NCBI RefSeq assembly: GCF_000686805.1
Contig: NZ_KK366019.1
Span: 120,470 to 184,469 of the forward strand
DNA: 64,000 nt
Direction of reading: 5' to 3'
From: Bacillus sp. UNC41MFS5
Lineage (GTDB): Bacteria; Bacillota; Bacilli; Bacillales_B; DSM-18226
Position 1 is the stretch's first letter, and each line of letters begins with the position of its first letter. Below are positions 10,218-19,394 of the stretch, in pieces. The notes beneath the pieces are model-generated. The model made no database searches, was not told the origin of the DNA, and saw nothing but the letters and a program-made list of their open reading frames with translations. Made by a program: the position numbers and the translations under genes.

Positions 10218-11036
10218 ATGAACGAAACTATTCAACCGCTAAATCCGATTGCCTTTTCACTTGGACCGATTTCAGTGCATTGGTATGGGATTATTATTGG
10301 CTCAGGTTTGGCCCTTGCTTTGTACCTTGCCATCAGGGAAGGAAATCGCAGAGGATTAGAGAAAGACACATTTGCAGACTTAATGTTATGGGCCATCCCC
10401 ATTGCAATTATTTCTGCACGTATCTATTATGTCATTTTTGAATGGAAGTATTATGTCAATCATCCGGCGGATATCCCGCAAATTTGGAATGGCGGGATCG
10501 CTATCCATGGTGCCCTGATTGGCTCCGTACTGACCACATATGTGTTTGCCAAAAAACGCGGGATTTCCTTTTGGAAAATCGCCGACATTGCCGCACCAAG
10601 TATTATTCTTGGACAAGCGATTGGCCGTTGGGGAAATTTCATGAACCAGGAAGCGCATGGCGGGGAAGTAACCAGAGCATTCCTTGAAAACTTGCATTTA
10701 CCGGAATTTATTATTAATCAAATGTATATTAATGGAACGTATTATCACCCAACATTCCTTTATGAATCGCTATGGGACTTTGCGGGCTTTTTCCTATTAC
10801 TATTGCTGCGCCGGGTGAATTTCCGCCGCGGAGAAATGTTCCTTACGTATGTGATTTGGTATTCAGTTGGCCGCTTCTTCATTGAGGGCTTACGAACCGA
10901 TAGCTTAATGCTTGGCAGCCTCCGGATGGCACAAACGATTTCGATTGCATTAGTGGTTGGAGCGCTGGCCATTCTTATCTATCGCCGCACTAAACAATTG
11001 ACAGAAAAGCGATATTTAGATCAAGAAAATAGTTAA
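10218..11036 (+). CDS. lgt: Prolipoprotein diacylglyceryl transferase
   Basis: Lgt moves diacylglycerol from phosphatidylglycerol to the lipobox cysteine of prolipoproteins in the plasma membrane, the first step of lipoprotein maturation. This 272-residue protein has about seven membrane segments and the Lgt signature [14 protein letters not shown] near residues 136-149, including the essential arginine and asparagine. Its clients here include the GerAC-like lipoprotein and the ABC binding protein further along the window. It lies 20 nt after hprK and 25 nt before ppaX, as in Bacillus. Confidence 0.97.
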   Translation: MNETIQPLNPIAFSLGPISVHWYGIIIGSGLALALYLAIREGNRRGLEKDTFADLMLWAIPIAIISARIYYVIFEWKYYVNHPADIPQIWNGGIAIHGALIGSVLTTYVFAKKRGISFWKIADIAAPSIILGQAIGRWGNFMNQEAHGGEVTRAFLENLHLPEFIINQMYINGTYYHPTFLYESLWDFAGFFLLLLLRRVNFRRGEMFLTYVIWYSVGRFFIEGLRTDSLMLGSLRMAQTISIALVVGALAILIYRRTKQLTEKRYLDQENS

Positions 11037-11061
11037 CTGCATGAAAGAAAGGAATCGACCA

Positions 11062-11706
11062 ATGACTAACAAAATTACGACCGTTCTTTTTGATTTAGAT
11101 GGGACATTAATTGATACGAATGAATTAATTATTACATCGTACCTTCATACATTGGAAAAATATTATCCAAACAAGTACACGCGTGAGGATGTTTTGCCAT
11201 TTATGGGGCCGACGCTCCACGAAGCGTTTGGTACCATCGATCCAGATCGGGTGGAAGAGATGATTTTAGAATATCGTGCCTTTAACATTAGTAACCATGA
11301 TAACTTGGTGCGGGAATTTACCGGGGTCTTGGATACTGTGCGAACCTTAAAAGAAAAGGGCTACAAGCTGGGGATCGTCACGACCAAACGTCATGATGTG
11401 ACGATGAAGGGACTTCACCTTATGAACCTTGATGCCTTTTTCGAAGTTATTGTTGCCTACGATCATGTCAGCAAGACAAAACCAGATCCTGAGCCTATTT
11501 TTAAGGCACTGGAACAGCTGGATTCTACACCTGAAGAGACGATGATGGTCGGGGATAATTACCATGATATTTTAGCAGGAAAAAATGCTGGAACGGTAAC
11601 GGCTGGCTGTGCCTGGTCGATTAAAGGCAGAGAGTATATTGCAAAATATGAACCCGATTATATTCTAGAGAACATGGCTGACCTATTACCTATCCTCGGA
11701 GAGTGA
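11062..11706 (+). CDS. ppaX: Pyrophosphatase PpaX (HAD superfamily)
   Basis: PpaX hydrolyses the pyrophosphate made when HprK dephosphorylates seryl-phosphorylated HPr by phosphorolysis, which explains its position in the hprK operon. This 214-residue HAD phosphatase shows motif [13 protein letters not shown] (nucleophile D11, acid D13), motif II TTK near 112-115, and motif III/IV KPDPEP with VGDNYHDI near residues 150-180. An ATG at 11041 in frame is rejected, because AAAGGAA lies between it and ATG 11062 and the family starts MTNK. The stop overlaps the last acetyltransferase leader by a few bases only. Confidence 0.93.
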   Translation: MTNKITTVLFDLDGTLIDTNELIITSYLHTLEKYYPNKYTREDVLPFMGPTLHEAFGTIDPDRVEEMILEYRAFNISNHDNLVREFTGVLDTVRTLKEKGYKLGIVTTKRHDVTMKGLHLMNLDAFFEVIVAYDHVSKTKPDPEPIFKALEQLDSTPEETMMVGDNYHDILAGKNAGTVTAGCAWSIKGREYIAKYEPDYILENMADLLPILGE

Positions 11707-11711
11707 GTAAG

Positions 11712-12245
11712 ATGAGGAATACGACCCGCTACCCTGTTGAAGGAGCGAATTCTTTATGGCACGTCTATAAGACCGTGCCTTTTTGGAAAGTTGTCAAGAA
11801 TTTTATCGTGATTCAATTAGCCCGCTACACGCCATTCTTGGGGATGAAAAATTGGCTGTATCGGGTGTTCCTTGGGCTTGAGGTGGGCGAGCAAACATCC
11901 TTTGCATTAATGGTCATGCTCGATGTGATGTTTCCCGAAAAAATCAGTGTCGGTCGCAATACGGTGATTGGATATAACACGACCATCCTTGCTCATGAAT
12001 ATTTAATTAAAGAATACCGGCTCGGTCCTGTGGTGATTGGGAGTGAAGTGATGATTGGTGCGAACTCCACCATCCTTCCAGGGATTACAATCGGGGATGG
12101 TGCCATTGTCTCAGCTGGGACCCTTGTCCATAAGGATGTTCCTCCAGGGGCGTTTGTCGGCGGCAATCCAATGCGGGTCATTTATTCAAAAGAAGAATTG
12201 GCCGAGCGCTGGGCCGAGGATTCGATTTATGGACGGAAAAATTAA
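11712..12245 (+). CDS. yvoF: YvoF-like hexapeptide-repeat acyltransferase
   Basis: This 177-residue protein belongs to the left-handed beta-helix (LbH) acetyltransferase family. The repeated I-G-x-x-x and V-G-x-N hexads span about residues 75-165 (SVGRNTVIGYNT, VIGSEVMIGANSTILPGITIGDGAIVSAGT), ending in the typical VGGNPMRVI. The acceptor substrate is unknown. It is the last gene of the hprK-lgt-ppaX-yvoF operon, as in B. subtilis. A GTG at 11703 is in frame, but GGAGAG at 11699-11704 supports ATG 11712. A terminator follows. Confidence 0.85.
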   Translation: MRNTTRYPVEGANSLWHVYKTVPFWKVVKNFIVIQLARYTPFLGMKNWLYRVFLGLEVGEQTSFALMVMLDVMFPEKISVGRNTVIGYNTTILAHEYLIKEYRLGPVVIGSEVMIGANSTILPGITIGDGAIVSAGTLVHKDVPPGAFVGGNPMRVIYSKEELAERWAEDSIYGRKN

Positions 12246-12264
12246 AATAGTGCAATTTTTTTAA

Positions 12265-12291
12265 GTCTGGTTTTCGCAACCAGGCTTTTTT
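12265..12291 (+). terminator. Rho-independent terminator after yvoF
   Basis: The stem GTCTGGTT (12265-12272) / AACCAGGC (12278-12285) with a TTCGC loop precedes a 7-T tract. Confidence 0.9.
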
Positions 12292-12320
12292 TGTAGTAAA
12301 CTTACAATAAAAATTGTCGT

Positions 12321-12446
12321 TTCGCGGAAAAATTCAGAAACTTGGCGGAATTCCTTACTAGGTTGGAGGATATAGGTCGAGGTTCGGCGGAATCCTACAA
12401 CAGATTGGCGGAATCCCATCCTAGTTCAGCGGAATCCCTCCTCAAA
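12321..12446 (+). repeat. 21-nt periodic array, GGCGGAAT family, six units
   Basis: Six units start at 12321, 12342, 12363, 12384, 12405 and 12426, exactly 21 nt apart. Five units carry TTCGCGGAA, TTGGCGGAA, TCGGCGGAA, TTGGCGGAA or TCAGCGGAA; the third (TTGGAGGAT) is diverged. Only the first 8-12 nt of each unit are conserved. The array fills the gap between the yvoF terminator and the his promoter. No protein or known RNA fits. Confidence 0.85.
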
Positions 12447-12463
12447 AGTTTCAGATATTTTCA

Positions 12464-12492
12464 TTGACGAATAGTTTTTCTAAGGGTAAACT
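12464..12492 (+). promoter_or_regulatory. Probable sigma-A promoter of the his operon
   Basis: TTGACG (12464-12469), a 17-bp spacer and TAAACT (12487-12492) precede hisZ by about 90 nt. I see no T-box or other leader structure between it and the start codon. Confidence 0.7.
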
Positions 12493-12580
12493 AAAACTAC
12501 TTTAATTCATTATCACATTAGCAGACTAAAGCATTTAGAAAATTTTAAATTAACGTAATCTAAAATAAAGGATGAGCAGG

Positions 12581-13753
12581 ATGAGTCGCTTGTTTATGTT
12601 TGAAAAGCCTTTAGGCATGAGAGATACGCTGCCAGAGTTGTATGAAAAAAAACACCGCGTTCGCACCTTAATGGAAGACACCATCAAACTATGGGGCTGC
12701 CAATTTATTGAAACACCTACATTGGAATACTATGAAACAGTTGGATCGGCATCGGCCATTCAAGATGCCCAGTTGTTCCGATTGCTCGACAAACAAGGGC
12801 ATACACTGGTTTTAAGACCTGATATGACAGCGCCTATCGCCCGCGTAGCCGCATCAAAACTATTGCAGGACGATATGCCGCTTCGGTTAGCCTACTCCGC
12901 TAACGTGTTTCGTGCGCAGCAGCGTGAAGGAGGCCGTCCCGCTGAATTTGAACAAATCGGCGTGGAATTCCTAAATGACGAAACCGTTTCGTGCGATGGC
13001 GAAGTTATTGCCTTGCTTATTTCTTCATTAAAAAAGGCAGGATTATCACAGTTTCAAGTATCGATTGGTCATATTGGTTTTGCTCAGGAATTGTTTTTAC
13101 AAATCCTTGGGACCGATGAGCGGGCTAATTCGTTAAGAAGATTGTTATATGAAAAAAATTATGTAGGATACCGTGAGCATGTAAATTCGTTATCCCTATC
13201 ATCAATTGATAAACAAAGACTTCTTCAATTTCTCGACTTAAGGGGAGGAATTGAAGTAATCGGCAAGGCCTTCGATTTAATTGAAAATGAACAAGGCAAG
13301 CTGGCACTTTTGCAGTTAAAAGAACTATGGGATTGTCTGAACGACTACGGGGTAGAAGATCAAGTGAAATTTGATTTTACCATTGTCAGCCATATGAGCT
13401 ACTATTCTGGGATATTATTTGAAGTCTACGCAGGCAATGTCGGCTTTCCCATCGGTAATGGCGGCCGATACAGCTTAATAGAGAAGTTTGGAAAAAATGC
13501 AAGTGCCACCGGGTTTGCGGTGCACCTTGACCGGCTTCTAGAGGCCCTTGGCGACATCAATCTCGAAAATGTGGTTACCTGCATCTTTTTCAGTCAGGAA
13601 CGCCGGAAGGAAGCCTTTCAATTAGCTGAACAGATGCATGAAGAAGGTAAACGAACCGTGCTCCAGGATATTAATGGCGTCAAAAACCTTGATGCCTATA
13701 CAAAGAAATTTGCCGATACCACCTACTTACTCGGAGGACGTGCCGATGAATAA
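12581..13753 (+). CDS. hisZ: ATP phosphoribosyltransferase regulatory subunit HisZ
   Basis: HisZ is a catalytically inactive paralogue of histidyl-tRNA synthetase that joins short-form HisG and confers activity and histidine feedback on the first step of histidine biosynthesis. The 390-residue protein shows the class II synthetase-like core: [13 protein letters not shown] at the N-terminus, motif 2-like [20 protein letters not shown], and a C-terminal [13 protein letters not shown] glycine stretch. It is followed by short HisG, as expected for a HisZ-dependent system. ATG 12572 is also in frame, but AAAGGA (12568-12573) better serves ATG 12581. It overlaps hisG by 8 nt. Confidence 0.93.
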   Translation: MSRLFMFEKPLGMRDTLPELYEKKHRVRTLMEDTIKLWGCQFIETPTLEYYETVGSASAIQDAQLFRLLDKQGHTLVLRPDMTAPIARVAASKLLQDDMPLRLAYSANVFRAQQREGGRPAEFEQIGVEFLNDETVSCDGEVIALLISSLKKAGLSQFQVSIGHIGFAQELFLQILGTDERANSLRRLLYEKNYVGYREHVNSLSLSSIDKQRLLQFLDLRGGIEVIGKAFDLIENEQGKLALLQLKELWDCLNDYGVEDQVKFDFTIVSHMSYYSGILFEVYAGNVGFPIGNGGRYSLIEKFGKNASATGFAVHLDRLLEALGDINLENVVTCIFFSQERRKEAFQLAEQMHEEGKRTVLQDINGVKNLDAYTKKFADTTYLLGGRADE

Positions 13754-14384
13754 TATACTAACGATTGCTATGCCAAAGGGGCGGATTTTTGAAGAAGCGG
13801 TTGAATTGCTTCGGAAAGCTGGTTATCAGCTTCCGCCCGAATTTGATGATTCACGTAAATTAATCATTGAGGTTGAAAATGAGGGTCTGCGCTTTATCCT
13901 AGCGAAACCGACCGATGTTCCAACCTATGTAGAGCATGGGGTCGCCGATATTGGTATTGCCGGCAAGGATGTTATGCTGGAGGAAGAACGCGATGTTTAT
14001 GAACTCCTCGATTTACGGATTAGTGCTTGCTATTTAGCAGTGGCCGGTCTTCCCGGGACAAAAATGAATGATGTGGCGCCAAGGGTAGCAACGAAATACC
14101 CGAATGTGGCTGAAGCCTATTTTCGTGAGCAGGGAGAACAGGTGGAAATTATCAAATTAAACGGTTCCATCGAACTGGCTCCAATCATTGGTTTATCAGA
14201 CCGGATTGTTGATATTGTTTCTACTGGCCGGACGATGAGGGAAAATGGTCTCGTTGAGTATGAGAGGATTGTGGATGTCACATCCCGCCTGATCGTGAAT
14301 CCCGTCAGTTACCGCATCAAGGATACAAAGATTGACGAACTGGTAACACGGCTTAGTAAAGTTGTCTCTTTGGAGGAAAATTAA
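13746..14384 (+). CDS. hisG: ATP phosphoribosyltransferase, short form
   Basis: HisG joins ATP and PRPP to give phosphoribosyl-ATP, the committed step of histidine synthesis. The 212 residues mark the short form, which lacks the C-terminal ACT-like regulatory domain and needs HisZ, encoded directly upstream. Conserved features are the N-terminal [30 protein letters not shown] around residues 54-72, and the PRPP-binding region ending in [14 protein letters not shown] near 157-171. An open frame continues upstream inside hisZ, but GGAGG before ATG 13746 and the family N-terminus set the start. Confidence 0.96.
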   Translation: MNNILTIAMPKGRIFEEAVELLRKAGYQLPPEFDDSRKLIIEVENEGLRFILAKPTDVPTYVEHGVADIGIAGKDVMLEEERDVYELLDLRISACYLAVAGLPGTKMNDVAPRVATKYPNVAEAYFREQGEQVEIIKLNGSIELAPIIGLSDRIVDIVSTGRTMRENGLVEYERIVDVTSRLIVNPVSYRIKDTKIDELVTRLSKVVSLEEN

Positions 14385-15665
14385 ATGAAAATAGTAAAAG
14401 TAAATGACCTCGTTTCGTTAAAGCGATCAATCGAGTCAGGTACCTCCGAGCAGGTAAACGTAGTCAAAGAAATTATTTCAGCGATTCGCACGCGCGGCGA
14501 TGAAGCATTAAGGGAATATACTGAGAAATTCGATCGTGTGCACTTATCTTCTTTTACTGTCACCGAAAAAGAAATAGAGGCTGCCTACGAGCAAGTAGAT
14601 GAGCGTTTTCTATCGATTGTCCGGGAAGCAGCGGAAAATATTCGCTCGTTCCATGAAAAGCAGCTGCATCCTTCATGGATGACGACAGAGGAAAATGGAA
14701 CCGTTCTAGGTCAAAAAATCACACCCCTCGATTCCGTCGGGGTATATGTGCCAGGCGGAACAGCAGCTTATCCTTCCTCCGTCCTCATGAACGTTCTTCC
14801 GGCAAAAGTGGCTGGTGTGAAACGGATTGTAATGGTGTCGCCGCCAGACGACCAAGGACAATTACCGGCAACCGTACTTGTTGCGGCCAAGGAAGCAGGC
14901 GTCGAGGAAATCTATAAAGTGGGCGGGGCCCAAGCGATTGCGGCACTTGCCTATGGAACCGAATCGATTTCCTCGGTTGATAAAATTACCGGTCCCGGAA
15001 ATATCTATGTTGCCTTGGCAAAACGGGAGGTTTTCGGAGATGTTGACATTGATATGATTGCTGGCCCAAGCGAGATTGCCATTTTAGCAGATGAAACGGC
15101 AAGAGCGGACGAGGTGGCAGCAGACCTGTTGTCACAGGCAGAGCATGATCCGCGGGCCTGCAGTGTCTTGGTCACCCCTTCGAGTGTACTGGCCGAAGCA
15201 GTCAGCATGGAAGTGGAAAAGCAACTTGAGCTGCTGCCACGAAAAGACATCGCCTCTCGCTCGATTGCGGATTATGGTGCCATCTACATAACGGATACAA
15301 TCGAAGAGGCCATCGAAACTGTTAATCAATTAGCACCTGAACATCTAGAAATCATTACGGAAAATGCGATTGAACTGCTTGGGAAAATCCGACACGCAGG
15401 CGCCATTTTTATCGGCCGCTATAGCTCGGAGCCGGTTGGTGACTACTTTGCTGGTCCTAATCATGTTCTTCCTACCAACGGGACAGCACGCTTTTCTAGT
15501 CCATTGAATGTGGACGATTTCCAGAAGAAATCAAGCGTGATTATCTACAGCCAAAAGGCGATGGTAGAGAATGGAGCTAAAATTGCTGAGTTTGCTCGGA
15601 AGGAAGGGCTTGAGGCCCACGCACGTGCTGTTGAATTTCGATTGAAAAACGACGGGAATTTATAA
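14385..15665 (+). CDS. hisD: Histidinol dehydrogenase
   Basis: HisD oxidises L-histidinol to L-histidine in two NAD-dependent steps and uses a zinc ion. The 426-residue length fits the family. Signatures seen include [15 protein letters not shown] (about 117-131), [15 protein letters not shown] (about 197-211), [11 protein letters not shown], the AEHDP motif and the catalytic APEHLEI segment near 315-321. It starts at the base after the hisG stop and its ribosome site GGAGG lies inside the end of hisG, so the two are translationally coupled. Confidence 0.97.
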   Translation: MKIVKVNDLVSLKRSIESGTSEQVNVVKEIISAIRTRGDEALREYTEKFDRVHLSSFTVTEKEIEAAYEQVDERFLSIVREAAENIRSFHEKQLHPSWMTTEENGTVLGQKITPLDSVGVYVPGGTAAYPSSVLMNVLPAKVAGVKRIVMVSPPDDQGQLPATVLVAAKEAGVEEIYKVGGAQAIAALAYGTESISSVDKITGPGNIYVALAKREVFGDVDIDMIAGPSEIAILADETARADEVAADLLSQAEHDPRACSVLVTPSSVLAEAVSMEVEKQLELLPRKDIASRSIADYGAIYITDTIEEAIETVNQLAPEHLEIITENAIELLGKIRHAGAIFIGRYSSEPVGDYFAGPNHVLPTNGTARFSSPLNVDDFQKKSSVIIYSQKAMVENGAKIAEFARKEGLEAHARAVEFRLKNDGNL

Positions 15666-15701
15666 GATTATCGTACTGACAATATATAGGGGGTCCCTTT
15701 C

Positions 15702-16289
15702 ATGGAAAGAATCGCAAGTATTGAACGGAACACGAATGAAACACAAATTCAATTAACATTAGATGTGGATGGTGAAGGTCAGTCTAATTTAGAAACGGGC
15801 GTACCGTTCATGACCCATATGCTTGATTTATTCACAAAACATGGACAATTCAACCTGACAGTGAATGCCAATGGGGACACAGAAATCGACGACCACCATA
15901 CAACAGAAGACATTGGTATTTGTCTTGGACAGGCGTTACGTGAAGCATTAGGTGACAAACGCGGTATTAAGCGTTACGGGAATGCCTTTGTACCGATGGA
16001 TGAAGCGTTGGCGCAGGTTGTCGTTGACCTCAGTAATCGTCCGCATCTAGAAATGCGTGCCGAGTTCCCAGGACAAAAAGTAGGCACATTTGACACCGAG
16101 CTGGTTCATGAATTTTTATGGAAACTTGCACTCGAGGCCCGGATGAATCTTCATGTCATCGTCCATTACGGAAAAAATACACACCATATGATCGAAGCCG
16201 TCTTTAAAGCGCTAGGCCGTGCCCTTGACGAAGCCACAACCATCGACCCGCGCATCAAAGGCGTCCCATCGACCAAAGGAATGCTCTAG
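15702..16289 (+). CDS. hisB: Imidazoleglycerol-phosphate dehydratase
   Basis: HisB removes water from imidazoleglycerol phosphate to give imidazoleacetol phosphate. The 195-residue monofunctional form (no phosphatase domain) is typical of Gram-positive bacteria. Both metal-binding motifs are seen: DDHHTTED near residues 63-70 and [15 protein letters not shown] near 165-179. The start ATG follows AGGGGG. Downstream lies a 95-nt gap with two copies of a 13-bp repeat before hisH, unlike the tight junctions elsewhere in this operon. Confidence 0.97.
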   Translation: MERIASIERNTNETQIQLTLDVDGEGQSNLETGVPFMTHMLDLFTKHGQFNLTVNANGDTEIDDHHTTEDIGICLGQALREALGDKRGIKRYGNAFVPMDEALAQVVVDLSNRPHLEMRAEFPGQKVGTFDTELVHEFLWKLALEARMNLHVIVHYGKNTHHMIEAVFKALGRALDEATTIDPRIKGVPSTKGML

Positions 16290-16310
16290 ATGAAATTAGT
16301 GTAGTGAAAT

Positions 16311-16355
16311 GGTGTCAGGCACCATGTGAAAAACATAACTAAGGTGTCAGGCACC
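16311..16355. repeat. Two copies of the 13-bp element GGTGTCAGGCACC
   Basis: Copies are at 16311-16323 and 16343-16355, followed by a partial AGGCACCGTG. Each copy is a near-palindrome (GGTG...CACC). The pair sits between hisB and hisH within the operon. Further copies occur at 51247-51259 and, inverted, at 38528-38540. Confidence 0.85.
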
Positions 16356-16384
16356 ATGAAAGGCACCGTGAAAGGATGTTATAG

Positions 16385-17011
16385 ATGATTGGCATTGTTG
16401 ACTATGGAATGGGAAATCTGTTTAGTGTTAGCAAGGCATTGGAGCGGCTCGGTGCTGAGTATTTTATTTCGGCTGATAAGGGTGAGTTGTTGGCTGCGGA
16501 TGCCTTACTTCTTCCAGGTGTGGGCTCCTTTCGGGATGCGATGGAGCGTTTGCCGGTTGAGACGATTAAGGAATTTGCCGCTTCAGGTAAACCGCTCCTT
16601 GGCATATGCCTAGGGATGCAATTGCTGTTTGAACGAAGTGAAGAAAATGGACCGACGGAAGGGTTAGGATTGTTGCCAGGCAGTGTTCGCCGTTTTCCAG
16701 GGAAAACCCCGGAAGGACAAACCTACAAAGTTCCACACATGGGCTGGAATCGGCTTGAATTTGTGCAAGAATCTCCTTTATTAAAAAACTTAGAAGAGGA
16801 TTACGTTTATTTCGTTCATTCCTATTATGTGGATGCGGAAAACTCCGACGTGTTACTGGCAAAAGCCAATTATAACGAGCAAGTATCTGCAATTGTGGGC
16901 AGAGATAATATATATGGGATGCAATTTCATCCGGAAAAAAGCAGCAAGCTGGGCATGGCTCTGCTCGCTAATTTTCTACAAATGGTGGAGGAAAGGAAGG
17001 CAGTCCGATGA
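16385..17011 (+). CDS. hisH: Imidazole glycerol phosphate synthase, glutaminase subunit
   Basis: HisH hydrolyses glutamine and passes ammonia to HisF, which builds imidazoleglycerol phosphate and AICAR. This 208-residue class I glutamine amidotransferase has the oxyanion region VDYGMGN at the N-terminus, the nucleophile cysteine in [11 protein letters not shown] (about 72-82) and the His-Glu pair in FHPEKS near 180-185. AAAGGATG provides the ribosome site. Its stop overlaps hisA by 4 nt (ATGA). Confidence 0.97.
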   Translation: MIGIVDYGMGNLFSVSKALERLGAEYFISADKGELLAADALLLPGVGSFRDAMERLPVETIKEFAASGKPLLGICLGMQLLFERSEENGPTEGLGLLPGSVRRFPGKTPEGQTYKVPHMGWNRLEFVQESPLLKNLEEDYVYFVHSYYVDAENSDVLLAKANYNEQVSAIVGRDNIYGMQFHPEKSSKLGMALLANFLQMVEERKAVR

Positions 17012-17733
17012 GTTTAACGATTTATCCAGCAATTGATATGCGTGGCGGCAAGTGCGTCCGACTTCTCCAAGGGGACTACGACCAAGAAACCATTTATGGT
17101 GACTCGCCATTTGATATGGCCAAAAGTTTTGCCGCTGATCGTTCCGAGTGGATTCACATGGTGGACCTTGACGGAGCAAAAGATGGCAAACGGGTCAATG
17201 ACCGGTTTGTGATTGAAGCCGCGCAAAAGTTAAATGTAAATATTCAAATTGGCGGCGGCATCCGTTCGGAAGAGGATATTCTCCACTATCTTGAGAATGG
17301 TGTAAACCGCGTCATCATAGGAAGTATTGCAGTTTCTAACCCCGATTTTGCCATCGATATGATCAAAAAATACGGTGGGAAGATTGCGGTCGGGATTGAT
17401 GCTAAAAATGGCTATGTCGCGACACACGGTTGGCTGGATACTTCAGAACTAAGGGCAGTTGACCTCGGCAAGCGCTTTGCAGAAGCGGGGGCGGAGACGT
17501 TTATTTTTACTGATATCGCTACGGATGGAACACTAGCCGGTCCTAATATTGCTGCTGTTTGTGAAATGGCTGAAGTGACGGGGAAAAATGTGATTGCCTC
17601 TGGCGGGGTGAGCAGTCTAGCAGACTTACAAGCCATTGCATCCCAAGGGATTCAAGGTGCAATCGTCGGCAAAGCCCTTTATGAAAACCGCTTCACGTTA
17701 AAAGAGGCCCTGAAAGTGGGTGGGTCCCGATGA
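17008..17733 (+). CDS. hisA: ProFAR isomerase HisA
   Basis: HisA carries out the Amadori isomerisation of ProFAR to PRFAR. The 241-residue (beta/alpha)8 barrel shows the half-barrel repeat typical of HisA/HisF: catalytic Asp in [12 protein letters not shown] at the N-terminus and a second Asp in [13 protein letters not shown] near 170-180, with phosphate-binding glycines in GGGIRS and ASGGVSS. ATGA overlaps on both sides show tight coupling with hisH and hisF. Confidence 0.97.
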   Translation: MSLTIYPAIDMRGGKCVRLLQGDYDQETIYGDSPFDMAKSFAADRSEWIHMVDLDGAKDGKRVNDRFVIEAAQKLNVNIQIGGGIRSEEDILHYLENGVNRVIIGSIAVSNPDFAIDMIKKYGGKIAVGIDAKNGYVATHGWLDTSELRAVDLGKRFAEAGAETFIFTDIATDGTLAGPNIAAVCEMAEVTGKNVIASGGVSSLADLQAIASQGIQGAIVGKALYENRFTLKEALKVGGSR

Positions 17734-18491
17734 CTCTAACAAAAAGAATCATCCCATGCCTGGATGTAAAAGATGGTCGAGTGGTCAAAGGGATCCAATT
17801 TGTGCAACTGCGCGATGCCGGCGATCCTGTTGAACTAGCACGCTTTTACGATGAGCAGGGAGCGGATGAGCTTGTTTTTCTAGATATCTCTGCATCTGTT
17901 GAAGGCCGAAAAACAATGGTTGAAGTTGTAAAGGCCGTCGCCTCTGAGTTGGCAATTCCGTTTACGGTAGGCGGTGGCATTAATGCATTGGAAGATATGA
18001 AAAGAATCCTGCGCGCTGGCGCGGATAAAGTGTCGCTGAACACGGCGGCGGTCCTTAACCCGGAACTGATTAAGGAAGGTGCCAGCTACTTTGGATCGCA
18101 ATGCATCGTTGTCGCAATCGATGCGAAATATGATGAAGAAGTTGGAACGTGGCGCGTATTCACGCACGGTGGCAGAACGCCGACAGACAAATTAGTTGTT
18201 GAGTGGGCTATAGAAGCTGCCCGTTTGGGTGCGGGTGAAATTTTGCTAACGAGTATGGATAGTGATGGTGAGAAGAATGGGTTCGACCTGGAGCTCACGA
18301 AGGCAGTAAGCGAAGCGGTAACCATTCCTGTCATTGCTTCGGGCGGGGCCGGGAATTCGGAACATTTCGAGGAAGCGTTCTTAGCCGGTAAAGCAGATGC
18401 GGCTCTAGCTGCGTCCATCTTTCACTATAAAGAGACATCCGTTCATGAAGTAAAAAGCTATTTACGGGAAAAAGGAGTGACGGTTCGATGA
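17730..18491 (+). CDS. hisF: Imidazole glycerol phosphate synthase, cyclase subunit
   Basis: HisF uses ammonia from HisH to convert PRFAR into imidazoleglycerol phosphate and AICAR. The 253-residue barrel shows catalytic Asp11 in [12 protein letters not shown] and the second aspartate in VAIDAKYD near residue 130, with phosphate-binding GGGIN and ASGGAGN. It overlaps hisA and hisI by ATGA. Length and motifs are normal for the family. Confidence 0.97.
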   Translation: MTLTKRIIPCLDVKDGRVVKGIQFVQLRDAGDPVELARFYDEQGADELVFLDISASVEGRKTMVEVVKAVASELAIPFTVGGGINALEDMKRILRAGADKVSLNTAAVLNPELIKEGASYFGSQCIVVAIDAKYDEEVGTWRVFTHGGRTPTDKLVVEWAIEAARLGAGEILLTSMDSDGEKNGFDLELTKAVSEAVTIPVIASGGAGNSEHFEEAFLAGKADAALAASIFHYKETSVHEVKSYLREKGVTVR

Positions 18492-19105
18492 ATGTACGAT
18501 TTGATGAAAAAGGATTAGTTCCTGCGATTATCCAAGATGCTGGAACAAAAGAAGTATTAACACTCGCTTATATGAATGAGGAATCGCTCGCCAAAACCAT
18601 TGAAACGGGCGAAACATGGTTTTATAGCCGTTCTCGCAAGGAATTATGGCATAAAGGTGCAACAAGCGGTAATACACAGACCGTTGTCAGCATGAATTAC
18701 GACTGCGACCAAGATGCGTTATTAGTCCTTGTATATCCGAAGGGTCCTGCTTGCCATACCGGAGCTGTTAGTTGTTTTTCAGAAAGGGGCTATACGGGGA
18801 CATCAAGTCTGGCAGACTATCAGATCTTACAATCGCTTGAAAAAGTCATCGTTGACCGCGAACGAGAGCGTCCAGAAGGGGCTTACACCACCTATCTGTT
18901 TGAAAAAGGCGTCGATAAGATTTTGAAAAAAGTTGGGGAAGAAGCGGCCGAAGTAATTATTGCAGCGAAAAACCGTGACGCTGAGGAACTACGATGGGAA
19001 GCAGCCGATTTACTTTATCACTTGCAGGTATTACTCGTCGAACAAGGCCTTCCATTCAAGGAAGTTTTAAAAACGTTAGAAGAAAGACACAAGGACCGGT
19101 CGTAA
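18488..19105 (+). CDS. hisI: Bifunctional PRA-CH/PRA-PH enzyme HisIE
   Basis: This 205-residue fusion carries steps 2 and 3 of histidine synthesis. The N-terminal PRA-cyclohydrolase domain (about 1-110) has the metal-binding DCDQDA and [11 protein letters not shown] motifs; the C-terminal PRA-pyrophosphohydrolase domain (about 115-205) has [13 protein letters not shown] and [10 protein letters not shown]. It is the last his gene. The transcription terminator begins before its stop codon, so the stop is inside the hairpin. Confidence 0.96.
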   Translation: MNVRFDEKGLVPAIIQDAGTKEVLTLAYMNEESLAKTIETGETWFYSRSRKELWHKGATSGNTQTVVSMNYDCDQDALLVLVYPKGPACHTGAVSCFSERGYTGTSSLADYQILQSLEKVIVDRERERPEGAYTTYLFEKGVDKILKKVGEEAAEVIIAAKNRDAEELRWEAADLLYHLQVLLVEQGLPFKEVLKTLEERHKDRS

Positions 19106-19121
19106 TTCGACTGGTTTTTTT
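19095..19121 (+). terminator. Terminator of the his operon overlapping the hisI stop
   Basis: ACCGGTCG (19095-19102) pairs with CGACTGGT (19108-19115), followed by a T tract; the TAA of hisI (19103-19105) lies in the loop. Confidence 0.88.
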
Positions 19122-19149
19122 AATTTAGTTCTACATTAAAAAAATGAAA

Positions 19150-19272
19150 ATTATACAAAATTGAGGGCTAATTTTACAAAACAGGCTGCATTTATACAAA
19201 ACTGAGAACTTATTTTACAAAACGAACCAATAATTTTACAAAAGTAAGATTAATTCAACAAAAATTGTAAAA
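19150..19272 (+). repeat. Near-21-nt periodic array, ACAAAA family, six units
   Basis: The C of TACAAAA/AACAAAA occurs at 19156, 19177, 19197, 19218, 19239 and 19259, that is steps of 21, 20, 21, 21 and 20 nt. Units read roughly TTTTACAAAA plus a variable 11-nt part. The array lies between the his terminator and the yvcD promoter. It has stop codons in all frames and is not coding. Confidence 0.8.
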
Positions 19273-19356
19273 ATCCTTCCATTTTATCATATCTCCCTAA
19301 ACCAAACCGAAATTCCCCTCCAATACTAGCCCTTCTCGAACAACTCCCTAGTGTGG

Positions 19357-19362
19357 TATACT
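19357..19362 (+). promoter_or_regulatory. Candidate -10 box of yvcD
   Basis: TATACT lies 33 nt before the yvcD start. The -35 candidate TTCTCG (18-bp spacer) is weak, so only the -10 is offered. Confidence 0.4.
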
Positions 19363-19394
19363 ACCTTAGTTATGTTAAAAATGTGGAGGACTTC

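Noticed and set aside
12321..12446. CRISPR array as explanation for the periodic repeats
   Set aside because: The 21-nt unit is too short, the conserved part is 8-12 nt and degenerate, no repeat/spacer contrast of normal size exists, and no cas genes are near.
12447..12580. T-box or other attenuator before the his operon
   Set aside because: No T-box bulge sequence or terminator/antiterminator pair is visible in the roughly 90-nt leader.
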